Source: CAWAND01 sp963783335 (GTDB lineage: Bacteria > Chloroflexota > Anaerolineae > Anaerolineales > E44-bin32). Taken from it: a stretch of 64,000 nt of DNA. Numbering within the stretch: position 1 is the first letter of the stretch; every line of letters begins with the position of its first letter. The position numbers and the translations under genes are program-made. The stretch covers positions 1,798,001-1,862,000 of the forward strand of contig CAWAND010000010.1 of the NCBI GenBank assembly GCA_963783335.1, written 5' to 3'. Below are positions 56,660 through 64,000 of the stretch, one piece after another. The notes below the pieces were generated by a model. That model did not search any database and was not told the DNA's origin. It was given only the letters and a program-made list of their open reading frames with translations.

Positions 56660-57280
56660 ATGAGTGATGTACCAAGACTCGACAGAATCATTGACGAGGT
56701 TGCGGATGAGCTCTCCCGTGCGCAGCTTTACCTGTCTGTTGCCTTCGCCCTGAATGAGAAGTACAGGGAAGACAGAATCACTTCCGCACGCTACTTCTTC
56801 TATGGAAGCTACTACGCGGCTCTGCGAGAGGGCCTTCTGAGCATCTCAAAACTTCTCTTTCCGAGCCAAGATTCAATCTCGATCACCTATCTCTTGAACT
56901 ACGCGCGAAGCAATCCAAGCGAATACGCAACTTCCGACCCGCATGAAATCAAGGCGATGGTCCGACGCCATGGACAACAGATCCAGGGTCTTGAGGGCCT
57001 AGCAAAGCGGCTAAAGCCAATTCGCGACATGGACCTCGCCCATCTCGACAAGCGAAGAATCACGCGACCCGAGGCCGTAGTGCCCGAGCCTATCGACTTC
57101 TCCGAGCTAGATGGAGCCCTACAGACCCTTCTCACAGTCGTAAATGAACACGACGGAGCGCACAGGAACAAGGAAACTCATCTTCAGCACATCCGCGACT
57201 ACTCGACAAGAGACCTAGACTACATTGTTGGGCTCATCGAGGCAGCAGATCGGCCCCCACATGCCATCAAATCAGAATGA
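56660..57280 (+). CDS. HEPN-like protein (AbiU2-type)
   Basis: A 206-aa all-alpha protein. The helix with RDMDLAHLDKR (about 125-135) gives an R-x5-H arrangement in the place of the HEPN RNase motif, and the first helices (AQLYLSVAFALNEKYREDRI, ARYFFYGSYYAALREGLLSI) fit the AbiU2-HEPN group. HEPN domains of this group cut RNA in abortive infection or toxin systems. No nucleotidyltransferase partner is in the cassette. ATG at 56660 follows GGGGGCC. Function inferred from the motif only. Confidence 0.65.
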   Translation: MSDVPRLDRIIDEVADELSRAQLYLSVAFALNEKYREDRITSARYFFYGSYYAALREGLLSISKLLFPSQDSISITYLLNYARSNPSEYATSDPHEIKAMVRRHGQQIQGLEGLAKRLKPIRDMDLAHLDKRRITRPEAVVPEPIDFSELDGALQTLLTVVNEHDGAHRNKETHLQHIRDYSTRDLDYIVGLIEAADRPPHAIKSE

Positions 57281-57288
57281 TACAGGCA

Positions 57289-57412
57289 ATCTAACATCTC
57301 GCTGGATCGGACCGGGGATGCGGAGCGAGTTTCGCGTGATTGTTGTATGCTCAGGATGGTTCGGGGGCAGGGCGGTGCGCGGCCCCGGCCGATCAGCTCG
57401 AGGGCGTTAGGC
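57289..57412 (+). repeat. attC 27
   Basis: R'' ATCTAAC, R' GTTAGGC. The cassette starts TTAGCT, so R'' differs by one base from the expected AGCTAAC. Loop has TTTCGCGTG in place of TTTGGCGTG. Confidence 0.93.
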
Positions 57413-57450
57413 TGCCACATAGTGAACTCTAATCTTTGACGAGTCTCCTG

Positions 57451-58068
57451 ATGCGAGTGTTCCACCGCCTGATCTTGGCTGCGTCGCTTTGCATTTTCGT
57501 TGCTTCAGCATCTTGCGGTCTATCATCCCCCATCTTGCCGCCAACACCGCCACAAATGCAAGCCGGGATCAACCTCCTTGATCAGTCGTCATGCGATGTC
57601 CCGTGTTGGAATGGGCTCACACCTGGGCGGTCAACGTCCAAGGAAGTTGAGCAAGTCATTAGATCGTTCGCATGGCTCGAACCGGGGTCATCAGAAACAT
57701 CGACCTCGCCCATGACAGTCGGGACACTCCGTCCGGATGTCACCACGATCACGCTTAGGTGTAGCGGGGTTCCCCAGCCGGATTGCGTGCGGTTCCTCCT
57801 GAGCGATGGATTGCTTCAGGGTATTCGCTTGGGTCAAGTCGCTGGCCTCACAGTTACGTCTATCATTCAGCGCTATGGGGACTTCTCAAGTGTGGCGTCT
57901 TATCCGATTGGGGTCGAGAATCCAGACTGCCAGATCAGCGTCGGCTGGTCTGAAATCGGCTTGGTTGCAGACTACTATGAGGTCTACGATGGGGAGTGGC
58001 CTGAGACTTGCCAGGAAGTGCACAAGTCTGGTGAAGTGCCAAGCTCACTTTCCGTCAGTTCCGTTTGA
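57451..58068 (+). CDS. Lipoprotein with PCWxGLxPG motif
   Basis: A 205-aa exported lipoprotein: signal MRVFHRLILAASLCIFVASA, lipobox ending at Cys about 22, then a short linker and the motif CDVPCWNGLTPGRSTSKEVE. This Cys-bearing motif opens a domain found in many Anaerolineae surface lipoproteins; the last cassette of the window has the same motif. GAGTCTCCTG precedes the ATG. Function unknown, location on the outer face of the membrane. Confidence 0.78.
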   Translation: MRVFHRLILAASLCIFVASASCGLSSPILPPTPPQMQAGINLLDQSSCDVPCWNGLTPGRSTSKEVEQVIRSFAWLEPGSSETSTSPMTVGTLRPDVTTITLRCSGVPQPDCVRFLLSDGLLQGIRLGQVAGLTVTSIIQRYGDFSSVASYPIGVENPDCQISVGWSEIGLVADYYEVYDGEWPETCQEVHKSGEVPSSLSVSSV

Positions 58069-58135
58069 ATCTACTCTGCCGAATGGTTCAACGCACGGCA
58101 GTCCGATCAATAGATCCGGCCAACATCATTTGGCA

Positions 58136-58259
58136 GCCTAACATTTCGCTGGATCGGACCGGGGATGCTGGGCGAGTTTGGCGGGATTGTTGTATGCTCC
58201 AGTTGACTGCGAGGCTTGACGGCGCGTGACCCCGGCCGATCAGCTCGAGGACGTTAGGC
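58136..58259 (+). repeat. attC 28
   Basis: R'' GCCTAAC, R' GTTAGGC. ATTTCGC at the 5' arm and CGAGGACGTT at the 3' arm; loop GGCGGGATTGTTGTATGCTCC. Confidence 0.94.
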
Positions 58260-58275
58260 TGCCCTGGTCTGGGAG

Positions 58276-58687
58276 ATGAGGGATATGGACCCATTGGCCT
58301 TGGATGATTTCAGAAAGTGGTTGGATACGTATGGAACCGCTTGGGAGGAAGGCGATGCCGCGGTGGCGACGGAGTTGTTCTCCGAAGGTGCGCGTTACCA
58401 TGAAACCCCGTTTGAAGAGCCGATGATTGGAAAGCAGGCGATACACAGATACTGGAAAGAAGGTGCCGGCAATTCGCAGAAGAATGTGCATTTCGCGTAC
58501 AAGTCGATAGCGGTTTCCGAGAACAAGGGGCTAGCTCAATGGCGCGCTTCGTTTGTTCGCCTACCCTCAGGAAACCACGTTGAGCTTGACGGGTTTCTGT
58601 CGGCCGAATTCGAACTCATGTGGCAAGTGCTCTGTATTTCGCGAGTGGTGGCACCGTCGCGAGCACACAGGGGGGTCTGCCCAATAG
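58276..58687 (+). pseudogene. SnoaL-like protein gene with one frameshift
   Basis: DPLALDDFRKWLDTYGTAWE, YHETPFEEPMIGKQAIHRYW and HVELDGFLSAEF fit the NTF2/SnoaL fold up to about residue 113. Around 58615-58625 coding passes to the next frame, where CSVFREWWHRREHTGGSAQ gives the normal end (FREWWHRRE is a family hallmark) with TAG at 58685-58687. As written, the first frame runs through the attC instead. Confidence 0.72.
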
Positions 58688-58697
58688 GGGGGGGGCA

Positions 58698-58821
58698 GCC
58701 TAACATCTCGCTGGATCGGACCGGGGATGCGCTGCGATTCTGGAAGAGTTGTTGTATGCTCGAGACAGGCTGGAGCCATGTCGGAGAATGGCCCCGGCCG
58801 ATCAGCTCGAGGGCATTATGC
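58698..58821 (+). repeat. attC 29 with altered crossover base
   Basis: R'' GCCTAAC. R' reads ATTATGC: the G before the crossover is A (GGGCATTATGC). The next cassette's R'' GCATAAC agrees with TTATGC. A run of G9 precedes the site. Confidence 0.9.
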
Positions 58822-58851
58822 GGGAAGAAAAGGAACCCTTAGGAGAGATCT

Positions 58852-59779
58852 ATGCCAATTCCTGATTTCCAGACAGTCATGCTCCCCCTCCTAAGATTGG
58901 CATCCGATGGAGGTGTTCACTACATCCACGATGCGGTCAATCAACTCGCAGATCAGCTGGAGCTCACAGAGGAAGAGCGCACCAAGCTCCTTCCGAGTGG
59001 ACAACAGCCTGTCTTCTACAACCGAGTTGGATGGGCAAGGACCTATCTGAAGAAGGCCGGCCTGTTGGAGGATCCGAAGCGTGGCTACTTCCAGATTACA
59101 GACCGAGGTAAGGAAGTTCTACAGGAGAACCCGCCTCGTATCGACATGCGAATTCCTGCGGCAGTTTCCCGAGTACATCGAGTTCCGACAGACTGTCCGT
59201 GACACAGCCGATGAAGAGGTGAAGGACGAAGACCTTGAAGGGCTGACACCAGAGGAGGCCCTGGAAAACGCCTACCAGCGTATCCGTCGTGACCTTTCTG
59301 ATGAATTGCTTTCATATGTGCTGGGCAGCACTCCGGGCTTCTTTGAGAAGCTTGTCGTTGAGCTCCTTGTGAAAATGGGATATGGCGGTTCTCAACGGGA
59401 TGCGGCACGTGCGGTGGGCCAAAGCGGTGACGAGGGGATCGATGGGATCATTGACGAAGATCGCCTGGGTCTCGACACAATCTATGTCCAAGCCAAGAAA
59501 TGAAATCGTCCTCGTCGATCGGCCGTCCTGAAATCCAGAAATTCGTGGGCAGCGTTGCAGGGTAAGAGAGCAAAGAAGGGTATCTTCATCACCACCACCA
59601 CGTTTTCAAATGAGGCCAGAGAATACGCATCCAACATAGACACGAAAGTGGTTCTGATCGATGGAACGAGATTGACCGACCTGATGATCGACTATGGAGT
59701 TGAAGTCACGGCCAGAACCCAGTACGAACTGAAGGATTTGGACACCGACTACTTCGGAGAAACGGTTCTAGACGAATAG
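58852..59779 (+). pseudogene. Mrr-type restriction endonuclease gene with frameshifts
   Basis: The winged-helix Mrr_N part (PDFQTVMLPLLRLASDGGVH, YNRVGWARTYLKKAGLLEDP, GYFQITDRGKEVL) is in the first frame to about 59150. The next frame carries the linker and the catalytic Mrr_cat domain start (FFEKLVVELLVKMGYGGSQR, GDEGIDGIIDEDRLGLDTIY, VQAKK). After the D..QAK active site the frame is lost near 59500-59555 and resumes with KRAKKGIFITTTTFSNEARE to FGETVLDE. Mrr cleaves methylated foreign DNA. Two breaks make it inactive as read. Confidence 0.82.
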
Positions 59780-59786
59780 ATTTCCC

Positions 59787-59910
59787 GCATAACATCTCGC
59801 TGGATCGGACCTGGGATGCGGTGCGTGTTTGGCGTGGATGTTGTATTCTCAAATCGGTTGCGAGGCTTGAGGTTCCGTGACCCAGGCCGATCAGCTCGAG
59901 GGCGTTAGGC
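59787..59910 (+). repeat. attC 30
   Basis: R'' GCATAAC, R' GTTAGGC. Arms CGGACCTGGG and CCCAGGCCGATC: C to T in the 5' arm is matched by A in the 3' arm, again compensating. Confidence 0.94.
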
Positions 59911-59953
59911 GGCTGCGTGGGTGCTTCACAAACGATAGGAACGGAGATGTGGT

Positions 59954-60691
59954 ATGGCAAAGAGGTATTCGGTGTTCGTGTTTGGATTGCTTGCGTACCT
60001 GGTTTTCCTTTTCACAGTTCTATGTGGCATCGGCTTCGTTGGAGATCTCTCCATTCTGAAGAACGTAGATGGTGGTGCCAGCACAGGTCTTGGATCGGCT
60101 ATTGCCATCGACTTCTGCCTGATCGTCCTTTTTGGCCTCCAGCACAGCGTAATGGCACGTCCCGCCTTCAAGAAACGTTGGTTCCGGCTCATCCCAAAAC
60201 CAGCCGAGCGAAGCGCCTATGTGCTGTTTGCCAGCCTCTCACTCCTATTGTTGTTTTGGCAGTGGCGCCCTCTCCCCGTGGCCGTCTGGGCTCTTCCTAA
60301 GGGCTTACCAGATCTTGCACTTGAGGATCTTTTCTGGGTCGGATGGCTGGGAGTGGTGCTTTCGACATTCCTTATCAGCCACTTTGACCTATTTGGGCTT
60401 AGGCAGGTCTATTTGTATCTGCGTAACATCCCATACACTCCCATACCCTTCAAAGAGCCAATACCGTACAGGTATGTGCGACACCCCCTGATGCTGGCCT
60501 TCCTGATTGCGTTCTGGGCAACTCCACATATGACCGAGGGGCATCTCCTGTTTGCCAGCGACATGACAATGGTGATCTTCATTGGAATCGCCTTCGAGGA
60601 GCGAGGACTTCTAGCTGCCTACGGTGAAAGCTATGCCCAATATCGTCGCCAGGTTTCCATGATCTTTCCCTTGCCTAGGAGGAAGCAGTGA
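59954..60691 (+). CDS. mddA: Methanethiol S-methyltransferase-like membrane protein (MddA type)
   Basis: A 245-aa membrane protein of the NnrU/ICMT superfamily, very close to MddA: FGLQHSVMARPAFKKRW (about 56-72), RSAYVLFASLSLLLLFWQWR, SHFDLFGLRQVYLYLR and the SAM-site end YRYVRHPLMLAFLIAFWATP, then EERGLLAAYGESYAQYRRQV. MddA methylates methanethiol to dimethyl sulfide with SAM in aerobic bacteria. The reaction here is inferred from the signature segments. ATG at 59954 follows GGAGATGTG. It is a one-gene cassette with its own start TTAGGC. Confidence 0.8.
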   Translation: MAKRYSVFVFGLLAYLVFLFTVLCGIGFVGDLSILKNVDGGASTGLGSAIAIDFCLIVLFGLQHSVMARPAFKKRWFRLIPKPAERSAYVLFASLSLLLLFWQWRPLPVAVWALPKGLPDLALEDLFWVGWLGVVLSTFLISHFDLFGLRQVYLYLRNIPYTPIPFKEPIPYRYVRHPLMLAFLIAFWATPHMTEGHLLFASDMTMVIFIGIAFEERGLLAAYGESYAQYRRQVSMIFPLPRRKQ

Positions 60692-60791
60692 GAATACTTG
60701 GTTGCTGACACACTTACAGCCCAGAGTCGGTTGGAGCCGCGTGCGCCAACGATGACCGGCACCGGCGAGCCTGGCGGAGGAGTGTCGGGCC

Positions 60792-60915
60792 GCCTAACAT
60801 CTCGCTGGATCGGACCGGGGATGGCGTGCGAATTTGGAGGAGTTGGAGTATGCTCGATGCAGTCGGGAGAAGTGCGGTTGAAACACCCCGGCCGATCAGC
60901 TCGAGGGCGTTATGC
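60792..60915 (+). repeat. attC 31
   Basis: R'' GCCTAAC, R' GTTATGC. Loop variant GCGTGCGAATTTGGAGGAGTTGG, grouped with attC 17 and attC 19. Confidence 0.94.
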
Positions 60916-60942
60916 TGCGTGAATCGAGTAATGGACTAGTAC

Positions 60943-61803
60943 ATGGCCGAGGCTGACGAAGCAAACCGGAAGAGCGTGGAAGCCGCTTTCCAAGCAATCC
61001 TCAACCGTCACGGGTATGTCTTCCAACATAGCATCCTTGTCCACACTCTCAACCTTTCGTCGGACCAACGTGCTCCGTGGATTGTCCCAGCAATCGAGTT
61101 TCCCGTCGAGAGCCAAGGCTATGGCACAAGGATTGATTTGATCCTGAAGCACCGGATGAGAAACCTCTTCCTCGTTTGCGAGTGTAAAAGAGTGAACCCT
61201 GCAATGTCCAACTGGGTTTTTTCCAAGTCCGCTGCTCCCCAATTCGGCCAATTCGCCAACACCTCGTACTACGAAGTGATCTTTCAGGCGAAGTCGGGAG
61301 AAATCCTTTCAGATGTCAGGGACCTTGAACCCTCGGAGCGCATCTACCATGTGGCGGTTGAAGTCCCATCTCATCAGAAGGGTGACCCATTTGGCTCCAA
61401 AGGGAGGGGCGACATCGAAGATGCATGTGGCCAAATTTGCAGAGGGATGAACGGCTTCGCGAATTTCTTCGCCTCGCATCCACAGTTTCTCCAGGCGCAA
61501 CCATCCCTTGGCTTACTCCCCGTCATATTCACGACGGCAACTATCTGGAAGAGCGAGGCCGACATCGGAGCCGGAGACCTGCTGACTGGAAATCTGGATC
61601 TCCAGGATGAACACCTAGACGAGATTCCATGGCTCTTCTACCACTACAATCAGTCTCCTGGCCTCAAACACTCGCTTCGCGCTCCCGCGGACGCCAAGTC
61701 CATCAAAGATGCTCAGCACCAGGAGTTCACTAGACCCATAGCGATTGTCTCCGCCAAGGGCATCGACGCGTTTCTGACCTCTCCGATCTGGTCGTGGCCA
61801 TGA
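60943..61803 (+). CDS. PD-(D/E)XK nuclease-like protein
   Basis: A 286-aa soluble protein. The core RIDLILKHRMRNLFLVCECKRV at about 65-87 has Asp and E-x-K in the spacing of the PD-(D/E)XK nuclease fold, and an early Glu-bearing helix (NRKSVEAAFQAILNRHGYVF) precedes it. After the core follow QFANTSYYEVIFQAKSGEIL and a long C-terminal part without a known match. Such proteins often act as restriction or Holliday-junction-type nucleases. The start at 60943 has no strong ribosome site. Defence function is an inference. Confidence 0.7.
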   Translation: MAEADEANRKSVEAAFQAILNRHGYVFQHSILVHTLNLSSDQRAPWIVPAIEFPVESQGYGTRIDLILKHRMRNLFLVCECKRVNPAMSNWVFSKSAAPQFGQFANTSYYEVIFQAKSGEILSDVRDLEPSERIYHVAVEVPSHQKGDPFGSKGRGDIEDACGQICRGMNGFANFFASHPQFLQAQPSLGLLPVIFTTATIWKSEADIGAGDLLTGNLDLQDEHLDEIPWLFYHYNQSPGLKHSLRAPADAKSIKDAQHQEFTRPIAIVSAKGIDAFLTSPIWSWP

Positions 61804-61820
61804 TCCTCAGTAATACAGCA

Positions 61821-61944
61821 GCATAACATCTCGCTGGATCGGACCGGGGATGCTGGGCGAGTTTGGGGTGATTGTTGTATGCTCAGGGCGGGTCGGGGGA
61901 AGGGCGGTGGACGTCCCCGGCCGATCAGCTCGAGGGCGTTAGGC
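61821..61944 (+). repeat. attC 32
   Basis: R'' GCATAAC agrees with the cassette start TTATGC; R' GTTAGGC. Loop GGGGTGATTGTTGTATGCTC. Confidence 0.95.
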
Positions 61945-62023
61945 CGCCGAATCCTATCCGTTGACTTGCATAGACAGAACTCCAATGCTCCTGACCGAGC
62001 AAGGGACTGACAAGGAGAATCCG

Positions 62024-62308
62024 ATGCCTGACCGAACACCGCTCTTAGACTTCCGAGATGGCTATTCTGAACTTCTGAAAGCTCGCCTGCGAGGTCAGCG
62101 CCAGAGGGCGGCTATAATTGGTGCGGTCTTTCTTCTATCACTTATTGGCTTTGTTGCCTTTGGCATGCTTGGGCAGCTCGCGGGGAGATCGGCGTTCTTT
62201 GCAGCCATCTTCCCGATCACCTTCGGCCTTGGCTATTGCCAGAGTTGGGCACAATCGAACTCCACCAAGGGGCTTGTGGAGCTGGTGGCGACCCTGCATA
62301 GACAGTAG
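62024..62308 (+). CDS. Small two-helix membrane protein (copy 3)
   Basis: A 94-aa protein as at 43554 with H3 to D, P to L near position 7, I to T in FFAAIFPITFGLG, and TLHRQ at the end. It is the most diverged of the three copies, yet it has no frame break, which points to a kept function. Confidence 0.75.
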   Translation: MPDRTPLLDFRDGYSELLKARLRGQRQRAAIIGAVFLLSLIGFVAFGMLGQLAGRSAFFAAIFPITFGLGYCQSWAQSNSTKGLVELVATLHRQ

Positions 62309-62415
62309 GCGAAGCGCTCGGCGCGAAGGCATCAACTTCCCCACCTCGTGTCTCGCAAAGGGCAAGGAATGGACCGACATCTCGTTGTCGGGTTTGCGCG
62401 GCCGGGTCTCAGGCG

Positions 62416-62538
62416 GCCTAACATCTCGCTGGATCGGACCGGGATGCTGGGCGAGTTTGGCGTGATTGTTGTATGCTCAGGGTGGGCCGTAGGTAGGACG
62501 GTGACTGACCCCGGCCGATCAGCTCGAGGGCGTTAGGC
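62416..62538 (+). repeat. attC 33
   Basis: R'' GCCTAAC, R' GTTAGGC. One G short in the 5' arm (ACCGGGATGC); right loop half GGGCCGTAGGTAGGACGG differs from both sister cassettes. Confidence 0.95.
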
Positions 62539-62577
62539 GCTCTAGGCTAGGAAGGCAGCAGATTGGGAGACAATGCA

Positions 62578-63214
62578 ATGCCGGGTGAGGTTCAGAACCT
62601 GTACTCAAGCCTTCAGCAGGAGCTTATCTGGACCCATGCAAAGTGGAAGGTCTTCCGCCAACTTTTCGCGGTGGATCAACAACGCCTCGACATTCTAAAC
62701 TCCTCCGCCCCTTTCTTTTTCCGGGTTGCCCAGCAGAACTCTATTTGAAGACACCCTGCTTGCGATCTCAAGGCTCACGGATCCATCGCGCACCGCCAGC
62801 AAAGAGAATAGGAGCCTGCGGATGCTTGTTGAGCAGCTCCAGGAGCTAGTGCCCACGGATCTCTTGGATGATCTCAAGGAGGACCTCGCAGCCATCAAGG
62901 CTGCCTGCACCCCTTTCAGGGACTGGAGAAATCGCCGACTGGCGCATTCTGATCTTGATACAAGTCTCAAGGTCACTGATGAGCCGCTTCCAGGTGTATC
63001 GAGGGCGGACATTGAGAAGGCACTCGCCTGTATGCGGGAATTGATGAACCGAGTGAGCGGCCATTTCGAGGACTCAGAGACTCTGTACGCGGAATTCCAA
63101 ACTTGGTCCGGAGGGACTAGGTTGGTGAACCTGCTCGAACTCGGGCTTGCACATGAGAAGGCAGAAAGAGAAGATATCCAAGAGAAGATCCAAAGGCTCA
63201 AAGACAACACCTAG
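62578..63214 (+). pseudogene. HEPN/AbiU2-like gene with one frameshift
   Basis: VQNLYSSLQQELIWTHAKWK, FRQLFAVDQQRLDILNSSAP and FFRVAQQ are read from ATG 62578; at about 62740 the sense moves to the next frame (LFEDTLLAISRLTDPSRTAS to KIQRLKDNT). FRDWRNRRLAHSDLD contains the R-x4-H HEPN signature and is typical of AbiU2-HEPN proteins. One base restores a protein of about 212 aa. An internal start could still make the second part. Confidence 0.78.
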
Positions 63215-63217
63215 AGC

Positions 63218-63341
63218 GCCTAACATCTCGCTGGATCGGACCGGGGATGCAGGGCGAGTTTGGCGTGATTGTTGTATGCTCAGGACGGTTCGGGGGCAAG
63301 GTGGAGCGTGGCCCCGGCCGATCAGCTCGAGGGCGTTAGGC
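63218..63341 (+). repeat. attC 34
   Basis: R'' GCCTAAC agrees with the cassette start TTAGGC; R' GTTAGGC. Last complete site before the window edge. Confidence 0.95.
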
Positions 63342-63362
63342 CGACGATCAGAAGACGAGTCA

Positions 63363-64000
63363 ATGAAGCCAGCAACTCATCGCAAGCCTCGACCGCGCCG
63401 ATCGCCCAAATTGGCGCTACCAGTCGTTCTTCTCCTCGTCACAGGCTGTGGGACACCACCGGTGATCAGCCCTCCATCCCCCACATGGACTGCAATTCCA
63501 TCTAGCACTAGCTTCCCGACTTCCACCCGAGTCCCCACCCCGTCAGTGGTCACCAGAACGCGAGTTGCCCCATCGGTCACCCCCCAACCCACATTAGAAT
63601 TCCGCTGCGAGGGAGTCGTCTGTTCGACAGTTGCTGGCCTCCAACGGGGGGTGTGCACTGCCTTGCTGGTGGGGCCTCGACCCAGGAACCGCAACCATTG
63701 CAGATACCAGAGCCTTGTTCCAACAGCTTGGGGCGTCGGACATGGATATCCCTTTCGAAGATCGGAAGCACGGTTACCACATCTCTCTTGTTTTCACCTG
63801 GAACGGGAATAAGCTCGCCACCTCCCAGATTGTCGCGCAATCAGGAGGAAAGGATGGTCAGGCCTTGTTTGCTGCCGACTGGTCGCAGTATGAGTGGACA
63901 ACGGTGCTCGAAGATCTTGGCACGCCGTCCACTGCCGAATTCCAGTTCATCCCTGCCACTGAACCCGGCGCAAGTCTGAGATTCTCCCTCTCCATGAGCT
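63363..64000 (+). pseudogene. Lipoprotein with PCWxGLxPG motif, frameshifted, incomplete at edge
   Basis: ATG at 63363 opens a basic start and a signal with LLLVTGC as lipobox, then a long Pro/Thr/Ser linker to about 63640. Coding passes there to another frame: LPCWWGLDPGTATIADTRAL, DIPFEDRKHGYHISLVFTWN and more, open to base 64000. The motif is the same as in the lipoprotein at 57451, so the two are members of one family. One base shift near 63645 would repair it. Confidence 0.72.

Larger units (their letters stand above)
25695..64000. mobile_element. Sedentary chromosomal integron (integrase, attI, long cassette array)
   Basis: The layout is that of a chromosomal integron: an integrase gene pointing left, a leader with attI, and an array of one-direction cassettes to the right. 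I count 34 attC sites and one remnant over 36.5 kb, with the array still running at the window edge. In almost every cassette the first TTRRRY bases complement the R'' box of its own attC. Thirty-one sites are one family, which is the mark of a resident array. Base composition of cassettes varies and several duplicates exist. The array contains three copies or remnants of one IS and one copy of another. Confidence 0.95.

Noticed and set aside
56660..57280. Nucleotidyltransferase partner for the HEPN-like gene (MNT/HEPN pair)
   Set aside because: No MNT motif (GSxxxGxxxxxxDxD) is found in this or the adjacent cassettes.
27443..63341. Regularly spaced conserved repeats that look like a CRISPR array at first sight
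   Set aside because: Repeats are about 123 bases, imperfect, hairpin-forming, and separated by 0.3-2.3 kb of different genes. They fit attC, and an integrase but no cas gene is present.

Overview
The window (about 60% GC, genes on both strands, large SARP/STAND regulator, two PknB-type kinases with sensor tails, FadN/FadA/FadE-type beta-oxidation genes) looks like a chromosomal segment of an environmental Chloroflexota bacterium, probably Anaerolineae. This assignment is inferred from gene content and protein style, not from a marker gene.

Bases 1-25.5 kb are ordinary chromosome: the end of pckA; an ABC ATPase with an FtsX-type permease that carries an in-frame amber stop 43 codons before its natural end; an AttH-like protein; a dolichol-kinase-like membrane protein; a SRPBCC protein; a TetR gene with a 24-bp perfect palindrome upstream; a beta-oxidation cluster (two acyl-CoA dehydrogenases, FadN-type fusion, thiolase, SCP2 protein); tRNA-Glu(CTC); a 995-aa SARP/STAND regulator; two small proteins; two Ser/Thr kinases; a VWA lipid-anchored or membrane-anchored protein; and a DinB-like protein. 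A glycosyltransferase C-terminal relic marks the border.

From 25.7 kb to the right edge the window is a sedentary chromosomal integron. A divergent integron integrase gene (intI, minus strand) is followed by a candidate attI (crossover near 26872/26873) and a one-directional array of gene cassettes separated by 34 attC sites plus one remnant. Thirty-one sites belong to one family of about 122-147 bp with paired arms; two form a compensating sub-family (51.6 and 52.3 kb), and one is a foreign-looking 63-bp site (41552). Cassette starts (TTRRRY) match the R'' box of their own attC in nearly every case, which confirms the cassette boundaries. The array has no gene in the opposite direction except in one inserted IS.

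Cassette content is rich in phage-defence-like genes: a ThsB-like TIR protein overlapping a small membrane protein, AbiTii-like, two HEPN/AbiU2-like, Mrr-like, a PD-(D/E)XK protein, a VapBC-like pair with its own promoter, and a putative immunity protein. Other cassettes encode a GrpB protein, isochorismatase-type hydrolase, HIT protein, P-loop kinase, GNAT acetyltransferase, SnoaL-like proteins, isoprenylcysteine-methyltransferase-like proteins including an MddA homologue, lipoproteins and membrane proteins. Many of these genes carry single frameshifts, unlike the core region. A four-cassette block (38.6-41.4 kb) is repeated at 52.5-55.2 kb, and one small membrane-protein cassette occurs three times.

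Two different IS110/IS1111-type elements have inserted at attC core boxes. Each has a non-coding 3' region, of the kind that encodes bridge RNA/seekRNA in this family, and in each this region contains a 10-11 nt exact copy of the element's own attC/left-end junction. This guide-like match, and the TIR/membrane cassette, are the most interesting signals in the window.
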